A stretch of 64,000 bases of DNA from Burkholderiaceae bacterium (GTDB lineage: Bacteria; Pseudomonadota; Gammaproteobacteria; Burkholderiales; Burkholderiaceae_C), in the NCBI GenBank assembly GCA_019745555.1, contig JAIESX010000035.1:1-64000 (forward strand), written 5' to 3'. The notes beneath the pieces were generated by a model that searched no databases, had not been told where the DNA came from, and saw only the letters and a list, made by a program, of their open reading frames with translations. Below, in pieces: positions 53,017 to 61,594 of the stretch (its first letter is position 1; every line of letters starts with the position of its first letter). A program made the translations under genes and the position numbers.

Positions 53017-53463
53017 ATGAGCGACACCACCACCCCCCGCACCATCGTCTACACCCAGCGCGTCGAGTTCGGCGACTGCGACCCTGCGCGCATCGTCTGG
53101 TTTCCCAACTTCTTCCGCTGGATCGACGCGGCCTCACGCCACTTCTTCATCCAGTGCGGCGTACCGCCCTGGAACGAGACCGAGAAGGCCACGGGCCTGA
53201 TCGGCACGCCGCTGGTCGACACGCACGCGCGCTTCGTCAAGACCGCGAGCTACGGCGACACGCTGCAGATCCACGTACATGTGGCCGAGTGGCGCGACAA
53301 GAGCTTCGTACAGCGCTACCAGATCAAGCGCGAGAACCAGGACGGCTCGGTGGACCTGATCATGGAGTGCGACGAGGTGCGCATCTTCGCGGCCCACCGT
53401 GAGGACGGCAAGGGCATACGCGCCATCCCCATCCCGACCGACATCAAGGCCTTGTGCGCATGA
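53017..53463 (+). CDS. Acyl-CoA thioesterase, 4-hydroxybenzoyl-CoA type
   Basis: A 148-residue hotdog-fold protein. YTQRVEFGDCDPARIVWFPNFFRWIDAASRHFF is the catalytic-Asp region of the 4HBT branch, and LVDTHARFVKTASYGDTLQIHV the hotdog strand. It would hydrolyse aryl- or acyl-CoA. Adjacency to iorAB (which yield aryl-acetyl-CoA) is suggestive, but a terminator lies between. ATG at 53017 chosen over the GTG at 53008 within the terminator tail. Confidence 0.88.
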   Translation: MSDTTTPRTIVYTQRVEFGDCDPARIVWFPNFFRWIDAASRHFFIQCGVPPWNETEKATGLIGTPLVDTHARFVKTASYGDTLQIHVHVAEWRDKSFVQRYQIKRENQDGSVDLIMECDEVRIFAAHREDGKGIRAIPIPTDIKALCA

Positions 53464-53492
53464 AAAAAACCGCCCCTCCGGGCGGTTTTTTT
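53464..53492. terminator. Bidirectional terminator between thioesterase and sugE
   Basis: AAAAAACCGCCC (53464-53475) pairs with GGGCGGTTTTTT (53480-53491) across CTCC, followed by more T. It serves both convergent genes. Confidence 0.9.
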
Positions 53493-53508
53493 CATGGGTG
53501 ATGCGTCC

Positions 53509-53823
53509 TCAGGCGGTGAGCTTGAGCCCGACGATGCCCGCGAGGATGAGCCCGACGCAGACCAGGCGCGCGACCGTCGCCGGCTCACCGAAGAGCACGA
53601 TGCCCAGGATCACGGTGCCCAGCGCACCGATGCCGGTCCAGACGGCGTAGGCCGTGCCCACGGGCAGGGTCCGCATGGCCAGCCCCAGCAGGCCGACACT
53701 GAGCACCATCGCCGTCACCGTGCCCACACTCGGCCACAAACGCGTGAAACCTTCGGTGTATTTCAGACCGATCGCCCAGCCGATCTCGAACAGACCGGCC
53801 ACCACCAGGATCATCCAGGCCAT
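53509..53823 (-). CDS. sugE: SugE/Gdx small multidrug resistance transporter (guanidinium exporter)
   Basis: A 104-residue four-helix SMR protein. The sequence [32 protein letters not shown] keeps the functional Glu13 and the [14 protein letters not shown] feature of the SugE subgroup, with [28 protein letters not shown] in helix 3. SugE-type SMRs export guanidinium in a proton-coupled way. The guanidine-II riboswitch upstream supports this strongly. ATG at 53823 has GGGGAG upstream. Confidence 0.93.
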   Translation of the reverse strand: MAWMILVVAGLFEIGWAIGLKYTEGFTRLWPSVGTVTAMVLSVGLLGLAMRTLPVGTAYAVWTGIGALGTVILGIVLFGEPATVARLVCVGLILAGIVGLKLTA

Positions 53824-53841
53824 GACATTTCTCCCCACGGG

Positions 53842-53888
53842 TCCAGGCCGTCCTGGAAAGATTGGATCACCGGCAGGGCCGTCCCTGC
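53842..53888 (-). promoter_or_regulatory. Guanidine-II (mini-ykkC) riboswitch
   Basis: Read on the minus strand there are two hairpins: GCAGGG-ACGG-CCCTGC (53888-53873) and TCCAGG-ACGG-CCTGGA (53857-53842), separated by 15 nt. Both have ACGG tetraloops, the ACGR loops that define class II guanidine riboswitches. The second hairpin ends 18 nt before the sugE ATG, next to its ribosome site, so guanidine binding should expose translation. Confidence 0.92.
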
Positions 53889-54015
53889 GGCGGGCCTCTG
53901 AAATTTGAAGCAGAAGGCCGACGCCAGTGTAGGTCGCCGGAGCCAAGGTGGCAGGGCAGCCCGTCAGTCCCCCCGCATCTTTTGGGTGGTAGGCACGCCA
54001 CAGGGCGTGCAGCGC

Positions 54016-54648
54016 TCAGACCCCGGCCAGCGCGCGCAGGCCGCCCGGGTCCGTCACCTGCAGCAGGCGACCCGTACCGCTGATCAGACTGCGTTCACGC
54101 AACTGGCGCAGCACGCGCGACAGGGTCTCGGGGGCAATGCCGAGTTGCGCCGCGATCAGGCGCTTGCGCTGCTCCAGCGGCACGGCCAGCGCGCCCTTGT
54201 CGCCCGGTTTGGCATGACGCAGCAACCATTCGGCGCAACGCGCCTCGGCGTCCTTGGCCAGGCGGCTCACGGCCAGTTCGGTCTGGTGCCGGTGGGCGGC
54301 AGCCACATCGTGCAGCACATTGCGCGCGGCCGCAGGCAGGACCGCGAGCGACTGTCGAAAGCGCGCCTGTGGAATGCGGCGCAGCACCACCTCGGTCTCG
54401 GCCACAGCGTCCACGGCAATGGGCAAGCCCAGCACCGCGGCCGTGGCCTCGAGCCAGAAGGGCCCCTGCACTTCGCCCAGCTGGTGGGCCAGCGCCTCGC
54501 CCTCGAGCAGGCCCAGCGCCACCCGGCCCGATTCCACATGCAGCACGGCGCTGGGCGTGCTGCCACGCTTGAGCAGCACCGTGCCCGCCGCCACACGGCG
54601 GCGTTCGGCCTGGGGGTCCATGGATTGCAGCGACAGCATGGCCGCCAC
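54016..54648 (-). CDS. Crp/Fnr-family regulator
   Basis: A 210-residue protein with an N-terminal cNMP-like beta-roll (VAAGTVLLKRGSTPSAVLHVESGRVALGLLEGEALAHQLGEVQGPFWLEAT) and a C-terminal HTH (RKRLIAAQLGIAPETLSRVLRQLRERSLI). It lacks the N-terminal Cys cluster of FNR, so it is not an iron-sulfur O2 sensor of that kind. The signal is unknown. It lies upstream of sugE in the same direction but is separated by the riboswitch leader. Confidence 0.85.
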   Translation of the reverse strand: MAAMLSLQSMDPQAERRRVAAGTVLLKRGSTPSAVLHVESGRVALGLLEGEALAHQLGEVQGPFWLEATAAVLGLPIAVDAVAETEVVLRRIPQARFRQSLAVLPAAARNVLHDVAAAHRHQTELAVSRLAKDAEARCAEWLLRHAKPGDKGALAVPLEQRKRLIAAQLGIAPETLSRVLRQLRERSLISGTGRLLQVTDPGGLRALAGV

Positions 54649-54716
54649 TTTGCCGCCACGGCGCGGCCCGGGCCTTGAGCCACATCAAAGACCGCGCAGG
54701 AAGACCGGCTGGCGCC

Positions 54717-56033
54717 CTAGAGAATCAGCAGGGCCCGGAAATCGTTCACGTTGGTGTGGGTGGGCCCGGTGACGACCAGATCACCCAGGGGCTGGAAATA
54801 GCCGTAGGCGTCGTTGTGATCCAGATGACGCTCGACCTTGAGGCCCAGGGCCTGGGCGCGCGCCAGCGTGCCGGGCTCGACCCAGGCGCCGGCGTTCTCC
54901 TCCATGCCGTCGATGCCGTCGGTGTCGGCCGCCAGGCCCCAGACGCCGGGCTGGCCCTGCAGGCCCAGTGCGAGGCCCAGGCAGAACTCGCCGGCACGAC
55001 CGCCCTTGCCGCGCGGCGCGTCGGCCGGATGCGGGCGCACCGTCACCGTGGTCTCGCCGCCGCTGAGGATGACGCAGGGCCGAGCAAAAGGCTGGCCCTG
55101 CCGGGCCACGGCGCGCGCCAGCGCCGCGTGGACCTTGCCAACTTCGCGCGATTCGCCTTCCATCTCGTCGCTGAGAACGTAGGCATTCAGGCCAACCGCG
55201 CGCGCGGCCTCGGCCGCGGCTTCGAGCGACTGCTGCGGCGTGGCCATCATGTGCACGGTCTGGCCCGCGAAGACCGGGCTGCCGGGCTTGGGCGTTTCCA
55301 GTTCACCGCGCTCCAGCGCCGCGAGCACCGGGACCGGCACCTCGATGCGGTAGCGCCGCAGGATGGCCAGCGCATCGGCGCAGGTGGTGGCGTCGGGCAC
55401 GGTCGGGCCGCTGGCGATGACCGAGGGATCGTCGCCCGGTACGTCGCTGATGGTCAGCGTGACCACGCGGGCCGGCGCACAGGCCGCGGCCAGGCGCCCA
55501 CCCTTGATGCGCGAGAGGTGCTTGCGCACGCAGTTCATCTCGCCGATGTTGGCGCCGCTGTTGAGCAGCTCCTTGTTGATGCGCTGCTTGTCAGCCAGCG
55601 TCAGCCCCTCGGCCGGCAAGGTGAGCAGGGCCGAGCCGCCGCCCGAAATCAGGCAGAGCACGAGGTCGTCTGCCGTGAGCCCCTGCACCAGCTGCAGGAT
55701 GCGCTGCGAGGCCGCCAGGCCCGCTGCATCGGGAACGGGATGCGAGGCCTCGACCACCTCGATGCGCTGCGGCAAGCCGGCCGGTCGCGGCGGCGTATGG
55801 TGGTAGCGCGTGACCACCAGGCCCGAGAGCGGCTTGTCGGCCGGCCACAGCGCCTCGACGGCCTGGGCCATGGCACCGCCTGCCTTGCCGGCACCGATGA
55901 CGATGGTGCGGCCCTTGGGCGGCGCGGGCAGATACGGCGCGGTGTTGTGCAGCGGCAGGGCGCGGCGCACCGCGGCCTGGTAGAGGTGCATGAGAAAGGC
56001 GCGTGGTTCGGTGCGGGGGTCGGGGGTGCTCAT
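54717..56033 (-). CDS. ttuD: Glycerate 2-kinase (MOFRL / hydroxypyruvate-reductase-annotated family)
   Basis: A 438-residue protein with the N-terminal GK-II domain (RTIVIGAGKAGGAMAQAVEALWP, LCLISGGGSALLTLPAEGLTLADKQRINKELLNSGANIGEMNCVRKHLSRIKGGRLAAA) and the C-terminal MOFRL domain (CVILSGGETTVTVR, LAADTDGIDGMEENAGAWV). It phosphorylates glycerate to 2-phosphoglycerate; older annotation calls it hydroxypyruvate reductase TtuD. It completes the glyoxylate-to-glycolysis route encoded by gcl-hyi-glxR 2-5 kb away. Confidence 0.9.
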   Translation of the reverse strand: MSTPDPRTEPRAFLMHLYQAAVRRALPLHNTAPYLPAPPKGRTIVIGAGKAGGAMAQAVEALWPADKPLSGLVVTRYHHTPPRPAGLPQRIEVVEASHPVPDAAGLAASQRILQLVQGLTADDLVLCLISGGGSALLTLPAEGLTLADKQRINKELLNSGANIGEMNCVRKHLSRIKGGRLAAACAPARVVTLTISDVPGDDPSVIASGPTVPDATTCADALAILRRYRIEVPVPVLAALERGELETPKPGSPVFAGQTVHMMATPQQSLEAAAEAARAVGLNAYVLSDEMEGESREVGKVHAALARAVARQGQPFARPCVILSGGETTVTVRPHPADAPRGKGGRAGEFCLGLALGLQGQPGVWGLAADTDGIDGMEENAGAWVEPGTLARAQALGLKVERHLDHNDAYGYFQPLGDLVVTGPTHTNVNDFRALLIL

Positions 56034-56275
56034 TGTTCTGTGTCACTCGGTTCGGTCGTCTCCGGCTTGCATTGTGACCTCGTAACCCGGCCGTAACCCA
56101 GCCTGGCCTTCAGGCCCGGCCCGCCATCGGGTGTTGCGCCATGCGCACACCGCCCGGACCCAGGCCCGCAAAATGCCTGCAGCGGATGCACATGAACAGG
56201 GCGAAAACCGCCGTTTGTGGCACAGTAAGCAAATGTTTCCGGGCTGCACGCCAGCCCTGCGTTGTTCTGTCTGCC

Positions 56276-56860
56276 ATGAAATCGATCCTGTCCCCCCGCT
56301 CACTGCTGTCGCTGTCCCTGGTCCTGCTGCTTGGCCTGCTGGCCGGCTGCGCCAGTTCCCCGCCGCCAGCCGCCAGCGTGCCGGCGCCGGCGCCCGTGGC
56401 CATGACCCCGCAGCCCAAGCCCGAGCCTCCCATGGGCCCGCCCTCGGGCGCGCTCACCGCCCTGGACTACCGTCTGGACGCCGCCTACCACCTCTACGGC
56501 AAGAACAACGGGCGCATCTATCAAGGCGTGATGCCGCATTTCCTCTACGCCATCGGTGTGCTCGAAGTGCAGGTGGACCCGCGCGGCAATCTGCTGGCAC
56601 TGAACTGGATGCGCGCGCCCGACCACGCCCCCGAGGTCATCGCCGAGATCGAACGCACCGTGCGCCAGGCCGCACCCTTCCCCGCCCCGGTGCAACTGGG
56701 AAGCGCGAGCTATATCGAGACCTGGCTCTGGGACGCCAGCGGCAACTTCCAGTTGCACACCTTGAGCGAAGGCCAGGGCCCCAAGGGCCAGCCACGCCGC
56801 GCCATGCCCGCTCCCCGCGGCATCCGCCTGGTGTCGGCGCCTGGCGCCACCGCCCGCTGA
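56276..56860 (+). CDS. Lipoprotein with TonB-like C-terminal domain
   Basis: A 194-residue protein with a lipobox signal (LSLVLLLGLLAGCASS). A Pro/Ala-rich linker follows, then a TonB_C-like segment (FLYAIGVLEVQVDPRGNLLALNWMRAPDHAPEVIAEIERTVRQAAPFPAP). It is lipid-anchored, without the usual TonB helix, so energy transduction is unlikely. The start at 56276 gives a proper signal; the longer frame begins in the divergent region. Confidence 0.75.
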   Translation: MKSILSPRSLLSLSLVLLLGLLAGCASSPPPAASVPAPAPVAMTPQPKPEPPMGPPSGALTALDYRLDAAYHLYGKNNGRIYQGVMPHFLYAIGVLEVQVDPRGNLLALNWMRAPDHAPEVIAEIERTVRQAAPFPAPVQLGSASYIETWLWDASGNFQLHTLSEGQGPKGQPRRAMPAPRGIRLVSAPGATAR

Positions 56861-56864
56861 GCGA

Positions 56865-57779
56865 TCACGCCTTCGGCAGATCGTCCCACCACTGCGGCCC
56901 CAGCCGCGACTGCAGATAGGCGATGAAAGCCAGCACCTTGCCCGGCACCAGCTTCGGGCTGGGAAACACCGCGTGAATCTCCTGCTCGGGCAGGGTGTGG
57001 CCGCGCAACACCTCCACCACATGGCCTGACTTGAGCGAATCGCTGGCCACATAGTGCGGCATGGCGGCAATGCCGTACCCGTTGCGCGCCGCCGCCAGCA
57101 CGGCCGAGAGGTTGTTCGAACGCAGCCGCCCGGCCACGGGCACGGTCAGCGTCTCACCCCTGGGCGTGGTCATGCGCCAGACATCGTCACCCAGCACACT
57201 GCTGTAGATCAGGGCGGGATGCCGGCTCAGGTCCGCAGCCTGCTTCGGCGTGCCGTGCTTGCGCAGGTACTTGGGGGAGGCCACCATGAGCCAGGGGTTG
57301 ACGCCCAGGAAGCGCGCGCCCAGCGTGGAGTCGGCCAGCTTGCCCATGCGGATGGCCAGGTCGATGCCGTTGGCCACGAGGTCGGTGTAGCGGTCTTCGA
57401 AACTCAGATCCAGCTGCACCTGCGGGTGCTTGGCCATGAACTCCAGCGCCAGCGGCGTGACCACGCGCCGCCCGAAGGCCACCGAGGTCCCGATGCGCAG
57501 CAGGCCCTGGGCCTGGGTCTGGCGCAGACGCACGATGTTGTCGGCCTCCTCCGCCTCGCGCACGATGACCTTGCACTTTTCGTAGTAGAGCGCTCCCGAC
57601 TCGGTGACGCTGACGCCGCGCGTGTTGCGATTGAGCAGGCGAACCTTGAGCCGCTCCTCGATGGCCGCGACCAGCTTGGTCACCGTGGGCTGGGTGACGG
57701 AAAACTCCTTTGCAGCCTTGGAAAAACTGCCCGTCTCCACCACCCGCACAAACACCTGCATCGCCTGCAAACGGTCCAT
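56865..57779 (-). CDS. LysR-family regulator of the glyoxylate genes
   Basis: A 304-residue LTTR (MDRLQAMQVFVRVVETGSFSKAAKEFSVTQPTVTKLVAAIEERLKVRLLNRNTRGVSVTESG) of the CrgA/PA0477-like branch with a substrate domain. It diverges from gcl across 120 bp containing a perfect dyad. Control of gcl-hyi-glxR is the natural inference. Confidence 0.88.
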   Translation of the reverse strand: MDRLQAMQVFVRVVETGSFSKAAKEFSVTQPTVTKLVAAIEERLKVRLLNRNTRGVSVTESGALYYEKCKVIVREAEEADNIVRLRQTQAQGLLRIGTSVAFGRRVVTPLALEFMAKHPQVQLDLSFEDRYTDLVANGIDLAIRMGKLADSTLGARFLGVNPWLMVASPKYLRKHGTPKQAADLSRHPALIYSSVLGDDVWRMTTPRGETLTVPVAGRLRSNNLSAVLAAARNGYGIAAMPHYVASDSLKSGHVVEVLRGHTLPEQEIHAVFPSPKLVPGKVLAFIAYLQSRLGPQWWDDLPKA

Positions 57780-57794
57780 CGTCTCCGCCTTATT

Positions 57795-57811
57795 TATTCC
57801 ACCAAGGAATA
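57795..57811. promoter_or_regulatory. LysR-type dyad in gcl promoter region
   Basis: TATTCC (57795-57800) and GGAATA (57806-57811) form a perfect inverted repeat with a 5-bp spacer, 16 bp from the LysR start codon. A probable LTTR recognition site for both directions. Confidence 0.5.
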
Positions 57812-57899
57812 GATGTTATGGACTCCAGCCGTCTTCCGCAAGAGGGCCGGTCTTCCTACAGTCCATCCCATCGCTTTTGATATTTTGAGGAGTTCCACC

Positions 57900-59690
57900 A
57901 TGGCCAAAATGAAAGCCGTCGAAGCCGCCGTCCGCGTGATGGAGAAGGAAGGCATCACCCAGGCCTTCGGCGTTCCGGGCGCCGCCATCAACCCGATGTA
58001 CGCTGCGCTGCGCCAGACCGGCGGCATCAGCCACGTGCTGGCCCGCCACGTCGAAGGCGCCTCTCACATGGCCGAGGGCTACACCCGCGCCAAGGCGGGC
58101 AATATCGGTGTCTGCATCGGCACCTCGGGCCCCGCCGGCACCGACATGATCACCGGCCTCTACTCCGCCCAGGCCGACTCGATCCCGATCCTCTGCATCA
58201 CTGGCCAGGCCCCGCGCGCCCGCCTTTACAAGGAAGACTTCCAGGCCGTGGACATCGAGTCCATCGCCAAACCGGTCACCAAGTGGGCCGTCACCGTGCG
58301 CGAGCCGGCGCTGGTGCCGCGCGCCTTCCAGCAGGCCTTCCACCTGATGCGCTCGGGCCGTCCGGGCCCCGTGCTGATCGACCTGCCCTTCGACGTGCAG
58401 ATGGCCGAGATCGAGTTCGACATCGACACCTACGAGCCGCTGCCGGTCTACAAGCCGGCCGCGACGCGCAAGCAGATCGAGAAGGCCCTGGACATGCTGC
58501 AGGCCGCCGACAAGCCGCTGATCGTGGCCGGTGGCGGCATCATCAACGCCGACGCCTCGGACCTGCTGGTCGAGTTCGCCGAACTCACGGGCGTGCCCGT
58601 CATCCCCACGCTCATGGGCTGGGGCACCATCTCCGATGATCACCCGCTGATGGCCGGCATGTGCGGCCTGCAGACCAGCCACCGCTACGGCAACGCCACG
58701 ATGCTCGCGAGCGACTTCGTGCTCGGCATCGGCAACCGCTGGGCCAACCGTCACACCGGCAGCACCGAGGTCTACTGCAAGGGCCGCAAGTTCGTGCACG
58801 TGGACATTGAGCCCACGCAGATCGGCCGGGTCTTCATGCCCGACTTCGGCATCGTCTCCGATGCCAAGGCCGCGCTGCAGCTCTTCGTCGAGGTGGCGCG
58901 CGAGCGCAAGGCGGCTGGCAAGCTCAAGGACCGTTCCGACTGGGCTTTCCGCTGCGCCGAGCGCAAGCGCCTGATGCACCGCAAGACCCACTACACCGAG
59001 ACACCGATCAAGCCCATGCGCGTGTACGAGGAGATGAACAAGGTCTTCCCGCGCGACACCATCTACGTCACGACCATCGGCCTGAGCCAGATCGCCGGTG
59101 CGCAGTTCCTCAACGTCTACGGCCCGCGCCAGTGGATCAACTGCGGCCAGGCCGGCCCCCTGGGCTGGACCATTCCGGCCGCGCTGGGCGTGGTGGCCGC
59201 CGACCCGACGCGCACCGTGGTCGGCCTGTCCGGCGACTACGACTTCCAGTTCCTGATCGAGGAGCTGGCCGTGGGTGCGCAGTTCCGCCTGCCCTATGTG
59301 CAGGTGCTGGTGAACAACAGCTACCTCGGCCTGATCCGCCAGGCCCAGCGCAACTTCGACATGGACTACTGCGTGCAGCTGGCCTTCGACAACCAGAACG
59401 TCGACGACCCCGCACTCAAGGGCTATGGTGTCGACCACCAGGCGGTGGTCCAGGGCCTGGGTTGCAAGAGCCTGCGCGTGACCGATCCGGAGAAGATCGA
59501 ATCGGCCATGAAGGAGGCTCAGGCCATGGCGCAGAAGTACCGCGTGCCGGTCGTGGTGGAAGTGATCCTGGAGAAGGTGACCAATATCGCCATGGGCGTC
59601 GAGATCGACAAGATCAACGAGTTCGAGGAGATCGACTGCCGTCACCCCGAGGGTCGTCAGGGCCTGGAACTGGCCGGACTGCTGGAGTAA
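57900..59690 (+). CDS. gcl: Glyoxylate carboligase (tartronate-semialdehyde synthase)
   Basis: A 596-residue ThDP enzyme. [16 protein letters not shown] carries the Val in place of the usual catalytic Glu that is specific to Gcl. Further: [58 protein letters not shown] and the ThDP site [39 protein letters not shown]. It joins two glyoxylates to tartronate semialdehyde plus CO2. ATG at 57900 after GAGGAG. Confidence 0.95.
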   Translation: MAKMKAVEAAVRVMEKEGITQAFGVPGAAINPMYAALRQTGGISHVLARHVEGASHMAEGYTRAKAGNIGVCIGTSGPAGTDMITGLYSAQADSIPILCITGQAPRARLYKEDFQAVDIESIAKPVTKWAVTVREPALVPRAFQQAFHLMRSGRPGPVLIDLPFDVQMAEIEFDIDTYEPLPVYKPAATRKQIEKALDMLQAADKPLIVAGGGIINADASDLLVEFAELTGVPVIPTLMGWGTISDDHPLMAGMCGLQTSHRYGNATMLASDFVLGIGNRWANRHTGSTEVYCKGRKFVHVDIEPTQIGRVFMPDFGIVSDAKAALQLFVEVARERKAAGKLKDRSDWAFRCAERKRLMHRKTHYTETPIKPMRVYEEMNKVFPRDTIYVTTIGLSQIAGAQFLNVYGPRQWINCGQAGPLGWTIPAALGVVAADPTRTVVGLSGDYDFQFLIEELAVGAQFRLPYVQVLVNNSYLGLIRQAQRNFDMDYCVQLAFDNQNVDDPALKGYGVDHQAVVQGLGCKSLRVTDPEKIESAMKEAQAMAQKYRVPVVVEVILEKVTNIAMGVEIDKINEFEEIDCRHPEGRQGLELAGLLE

Positions 59691-59713
59691 TCCGCCACAA
59701 TAGCAAGCCCTTT

Positions 59714-59752
59714 GGGCCTGTTCGCACCAAGTTCTCAGGTGCGAACAGGCCC
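59714..59752. repeat. 15-bp perfect hairpin between gcl and hyi
   Basis: GGGCCTGTTCGCACC (59714-59728) and GGTGCGAACAGGCCC (59738-59752) are exact inverted repeats with a 9-nt loop. No T-run follows. It lies 22 bp before the hyi ATG and could act as an mRNA stability element, attenuator or processing site. Confidence 0.8.
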
Positions 59753-59774
59753 TCCATCATCGGAGACTGACAAG

Positions 59775-60554
59775 ATGCCCAAATTCGCTGCCAACCTGAC
59801 CATGCTGTTCAACGAAGTGCCCTTTCTGGAGCGTTTCGCGGCAGCCAAGGCGGCCGGCTTCGAGGCGGTGGAATACCTGTTCCCCTACCCTTATGACAAG
59901 AACGAACTGGCCGGGTTGCTCAAGACCCATGGTCTGAAGCAGGTGCTGCACAACCTGCCCGCCGGCAACTGGGACGCGGGCGAGCGCGGCATCGCCTGCC
60001 ACCCGGACCGCGTGGAAGAGTTCCGCGCCGGCGTGGACCAGGCCATCGCCTATGCCACCGCCCTCGGTTGCCCCCAGGTCAACTGCCTGGCCGGCAAGGT
60101 GCCCGCGGGGGTGAGCCCGGCGCAGGCCCAGGCCACCTTCGTGAGCAACCTGAAATACGCCGCGGACAAGCTCAAGGCCGCTGGCCTCAAGCTGCTGATC
60201 GAACCCATCAACAGCTATGACATTCCCGGCTTCTTCCTCAACACCACGGCCCAGGCCCTGGCCGTGCTGGACGCCGTGGGCAGCGACAACCTGTACATCC
60301 AGTACGACATTTACCACGCCCAGCGCATGGAAGGCGAACTGGCTGCGACAGTGCAGAAGCATCTGGCCCGCATCGCCCACATCCAGCTCGCGGACAACCC
60401 GGGGCGCAACGAGCCGGGCACAGGTGAAATCAACTATGCTTTCCTCTTCCGCCACCTCGATGCGATCGGCTACACCGGCTGGATCGGCTGCGAGTACAAG
60501 CCACGCACCACCACGAGCGATGGCCTGGGCTGGATCAAGGCATTGACCAAGTAA
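59775..60554 (+). CDS. hyi: Hydroxypyruvate isomerase
   Basis: A 259-residue TIM-barrel protein starting MPKFAANLTMLFNEVPFLERFAAAKAAGFEAVEYLFPYPY, as in Hyi. Active-site Glu residues lie in LLIEPINSYDIPGFFLN and in GCEYKPRTTTSDGLGWIK; DIYHAQRMEGEL and HIQLADNPGRNEPGTGEINY are conserved. It interconverts hydroxypyruvate and tartronate semialdehyde. The gene lies between gcl and glxR. Confidence 0.95.
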   Translation: MPKFAANLTMLFNEVPFLERFAAAKAAGFEAVEYLFPYPYDKNELAGLLKTHGLKQVLHNLPAGNWDAGERGIACHPDRVEEFRAGVDQAIAYATALGCPQVNCLAGKVPAGVSPAQAQATFVSNLKYAADKLKAAGLKLLIEPINSYDIPGFFLNTTAQALAVLDAVGSDNLYIQYDIYHAQRMEGELAATVQKHLARIAHIQLADNPGRNEPGTGEINYAFLFRHLDAIGYTGWIGCEYKPRTTTSDGLGWIKALTK

Positions 60555-60575
60555 GAGACTGAACTGAGTAGAGAC

Positions 60576-61484
60576 ATGACCAAATCCGGACTGAAACTGG
60601 GCTTCATCGGCCTGGGCATCATGGGCAACCCCATGGCCCTGAACCTCATCAAGGGCGGCCACGTGCTGTTCGTCAACACGCGCAGCAAGGTGCCGCAGGA
60701 GCTGGTGGATGCCGGCGCCACCGTCTGCACCACGCCCGCCGGCGTGGCCGAGCGCGCCGACATCATCTTCACCATGGTGCCCGACACCCCTGATGTGGAG
60801 AAGGTGCTGTTCGGCGAGAACGGCGTGGCCCAGGGGCTCAAGGGCGCCAAGGGCAAGGTCGTGGTGGACATGAGCTCCATCGATCCGATGGCCACCAAGG
60901 ACTTTGCGAAAAAGATCAACGCCCTGGGCTGCGACTATGTGGACGCGCCCGTCTCCGGCGGTGAAGTCGGCGCCAAGGCCGCTTCGCTGACCATCATGGT
61001 CGGCGCCGACGAGGCCGTGTTCGAGCGCGTCAAGCCGCTGTTCGAGCTCATGGGCAAGAACATCACCCTGATCGGTGGCAACGGCGCGGGCCAGACCTGC
61101 AAGGTGGCCAACCAGATCATCGTGGCGCTCAACATCGCTGCGGTCAGCGAAGCCCTGGTCTTCGCCTCCAAGGCCGGCGCCGATCCGGCCAAGGTGCGCC
61201 AGGCCCTGATGGGTGGCTTCGCCTCCTCGCGCATCCTCGAAGTGCACGGCGAGCGCATGGTCAAGCGCACCTTCAACCCGGGCTTCCGCATCGCACTGCA
61301 CCAGAAGGATCTGAACCTGGCACTGCAAGGCGCCAAGACGCTCAAGATGGCGCTGCCGCAGACGGCCAATGCGGCCCAGCTGATGTCGGCCTGCGCCGCC
61401 CTGGGCCACGACCAGGCCGATCACTCGGCCCTGGTCAAGGCCATCGAGGCCCTGGCCAACCACAAGGTCGCGCCCGACGCCTGA
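60576..61484 (+). CDS. glxR: 2-hydroxy-3-oxopropionate (tartronate semialdehyde) reductase
   Basis: A 302-residue beta-hydroxyacid dehydrogenase. LGFIGLGIMGNPMALNLIKGGH is the NAD(H)-binding start, DAPVSGGEVGAKAASLTIMVGAD the substrate loop, and GNGAGQTCKVANQIIVALN carries the catalytic Lys. It reduces tartronate semialdehyde to glycerate, which glycerate 2-kinase then phosphorylates. It follows hyi by 21 bp. Confidence 0.94.
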   Translation: MTKSGLKLGFIGLGIMGNPMALNLIKGGHVLFVNTRSKVPQELVDAGATVCTTPAGVAERADIIFTMVPDTPDVEKVLFGENGVAQGLKGAKGKVVVDMSSIDPMATKDFAKKINALGCDYVDAPVSGGEVGAKAASLTIMVGADEAVFERVKPLFELMGKNITLIGGNGAGQTCKVANQIIVALNIAAVSEALVFASKAGADPAKVRQALMGGFASSRILEVHGERMVKRTFNPGFRIALHQKDLNLALQGAKTLKMALPQTANAAQLMSACAALGHDQADHSALVKAIEALANHKVAPDA

Positions 61485-61594
61485 GTCCCTGCTGCTTTCC
61501 ACGGCGGCCCTGGCGCGCTCCCGTGCCGGGGCCGCTTGCCTTGGCGAGCTGCCTCGCTATCATCGGGGCCACCAAAGGAGAAGGGACGGGGCGC

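Noticed and set aside
57816-59645. 609-codon minus-strand frame opposite gcl
   Set aside because: Antisense shadow; gcl is unambiguous on the plus strand.
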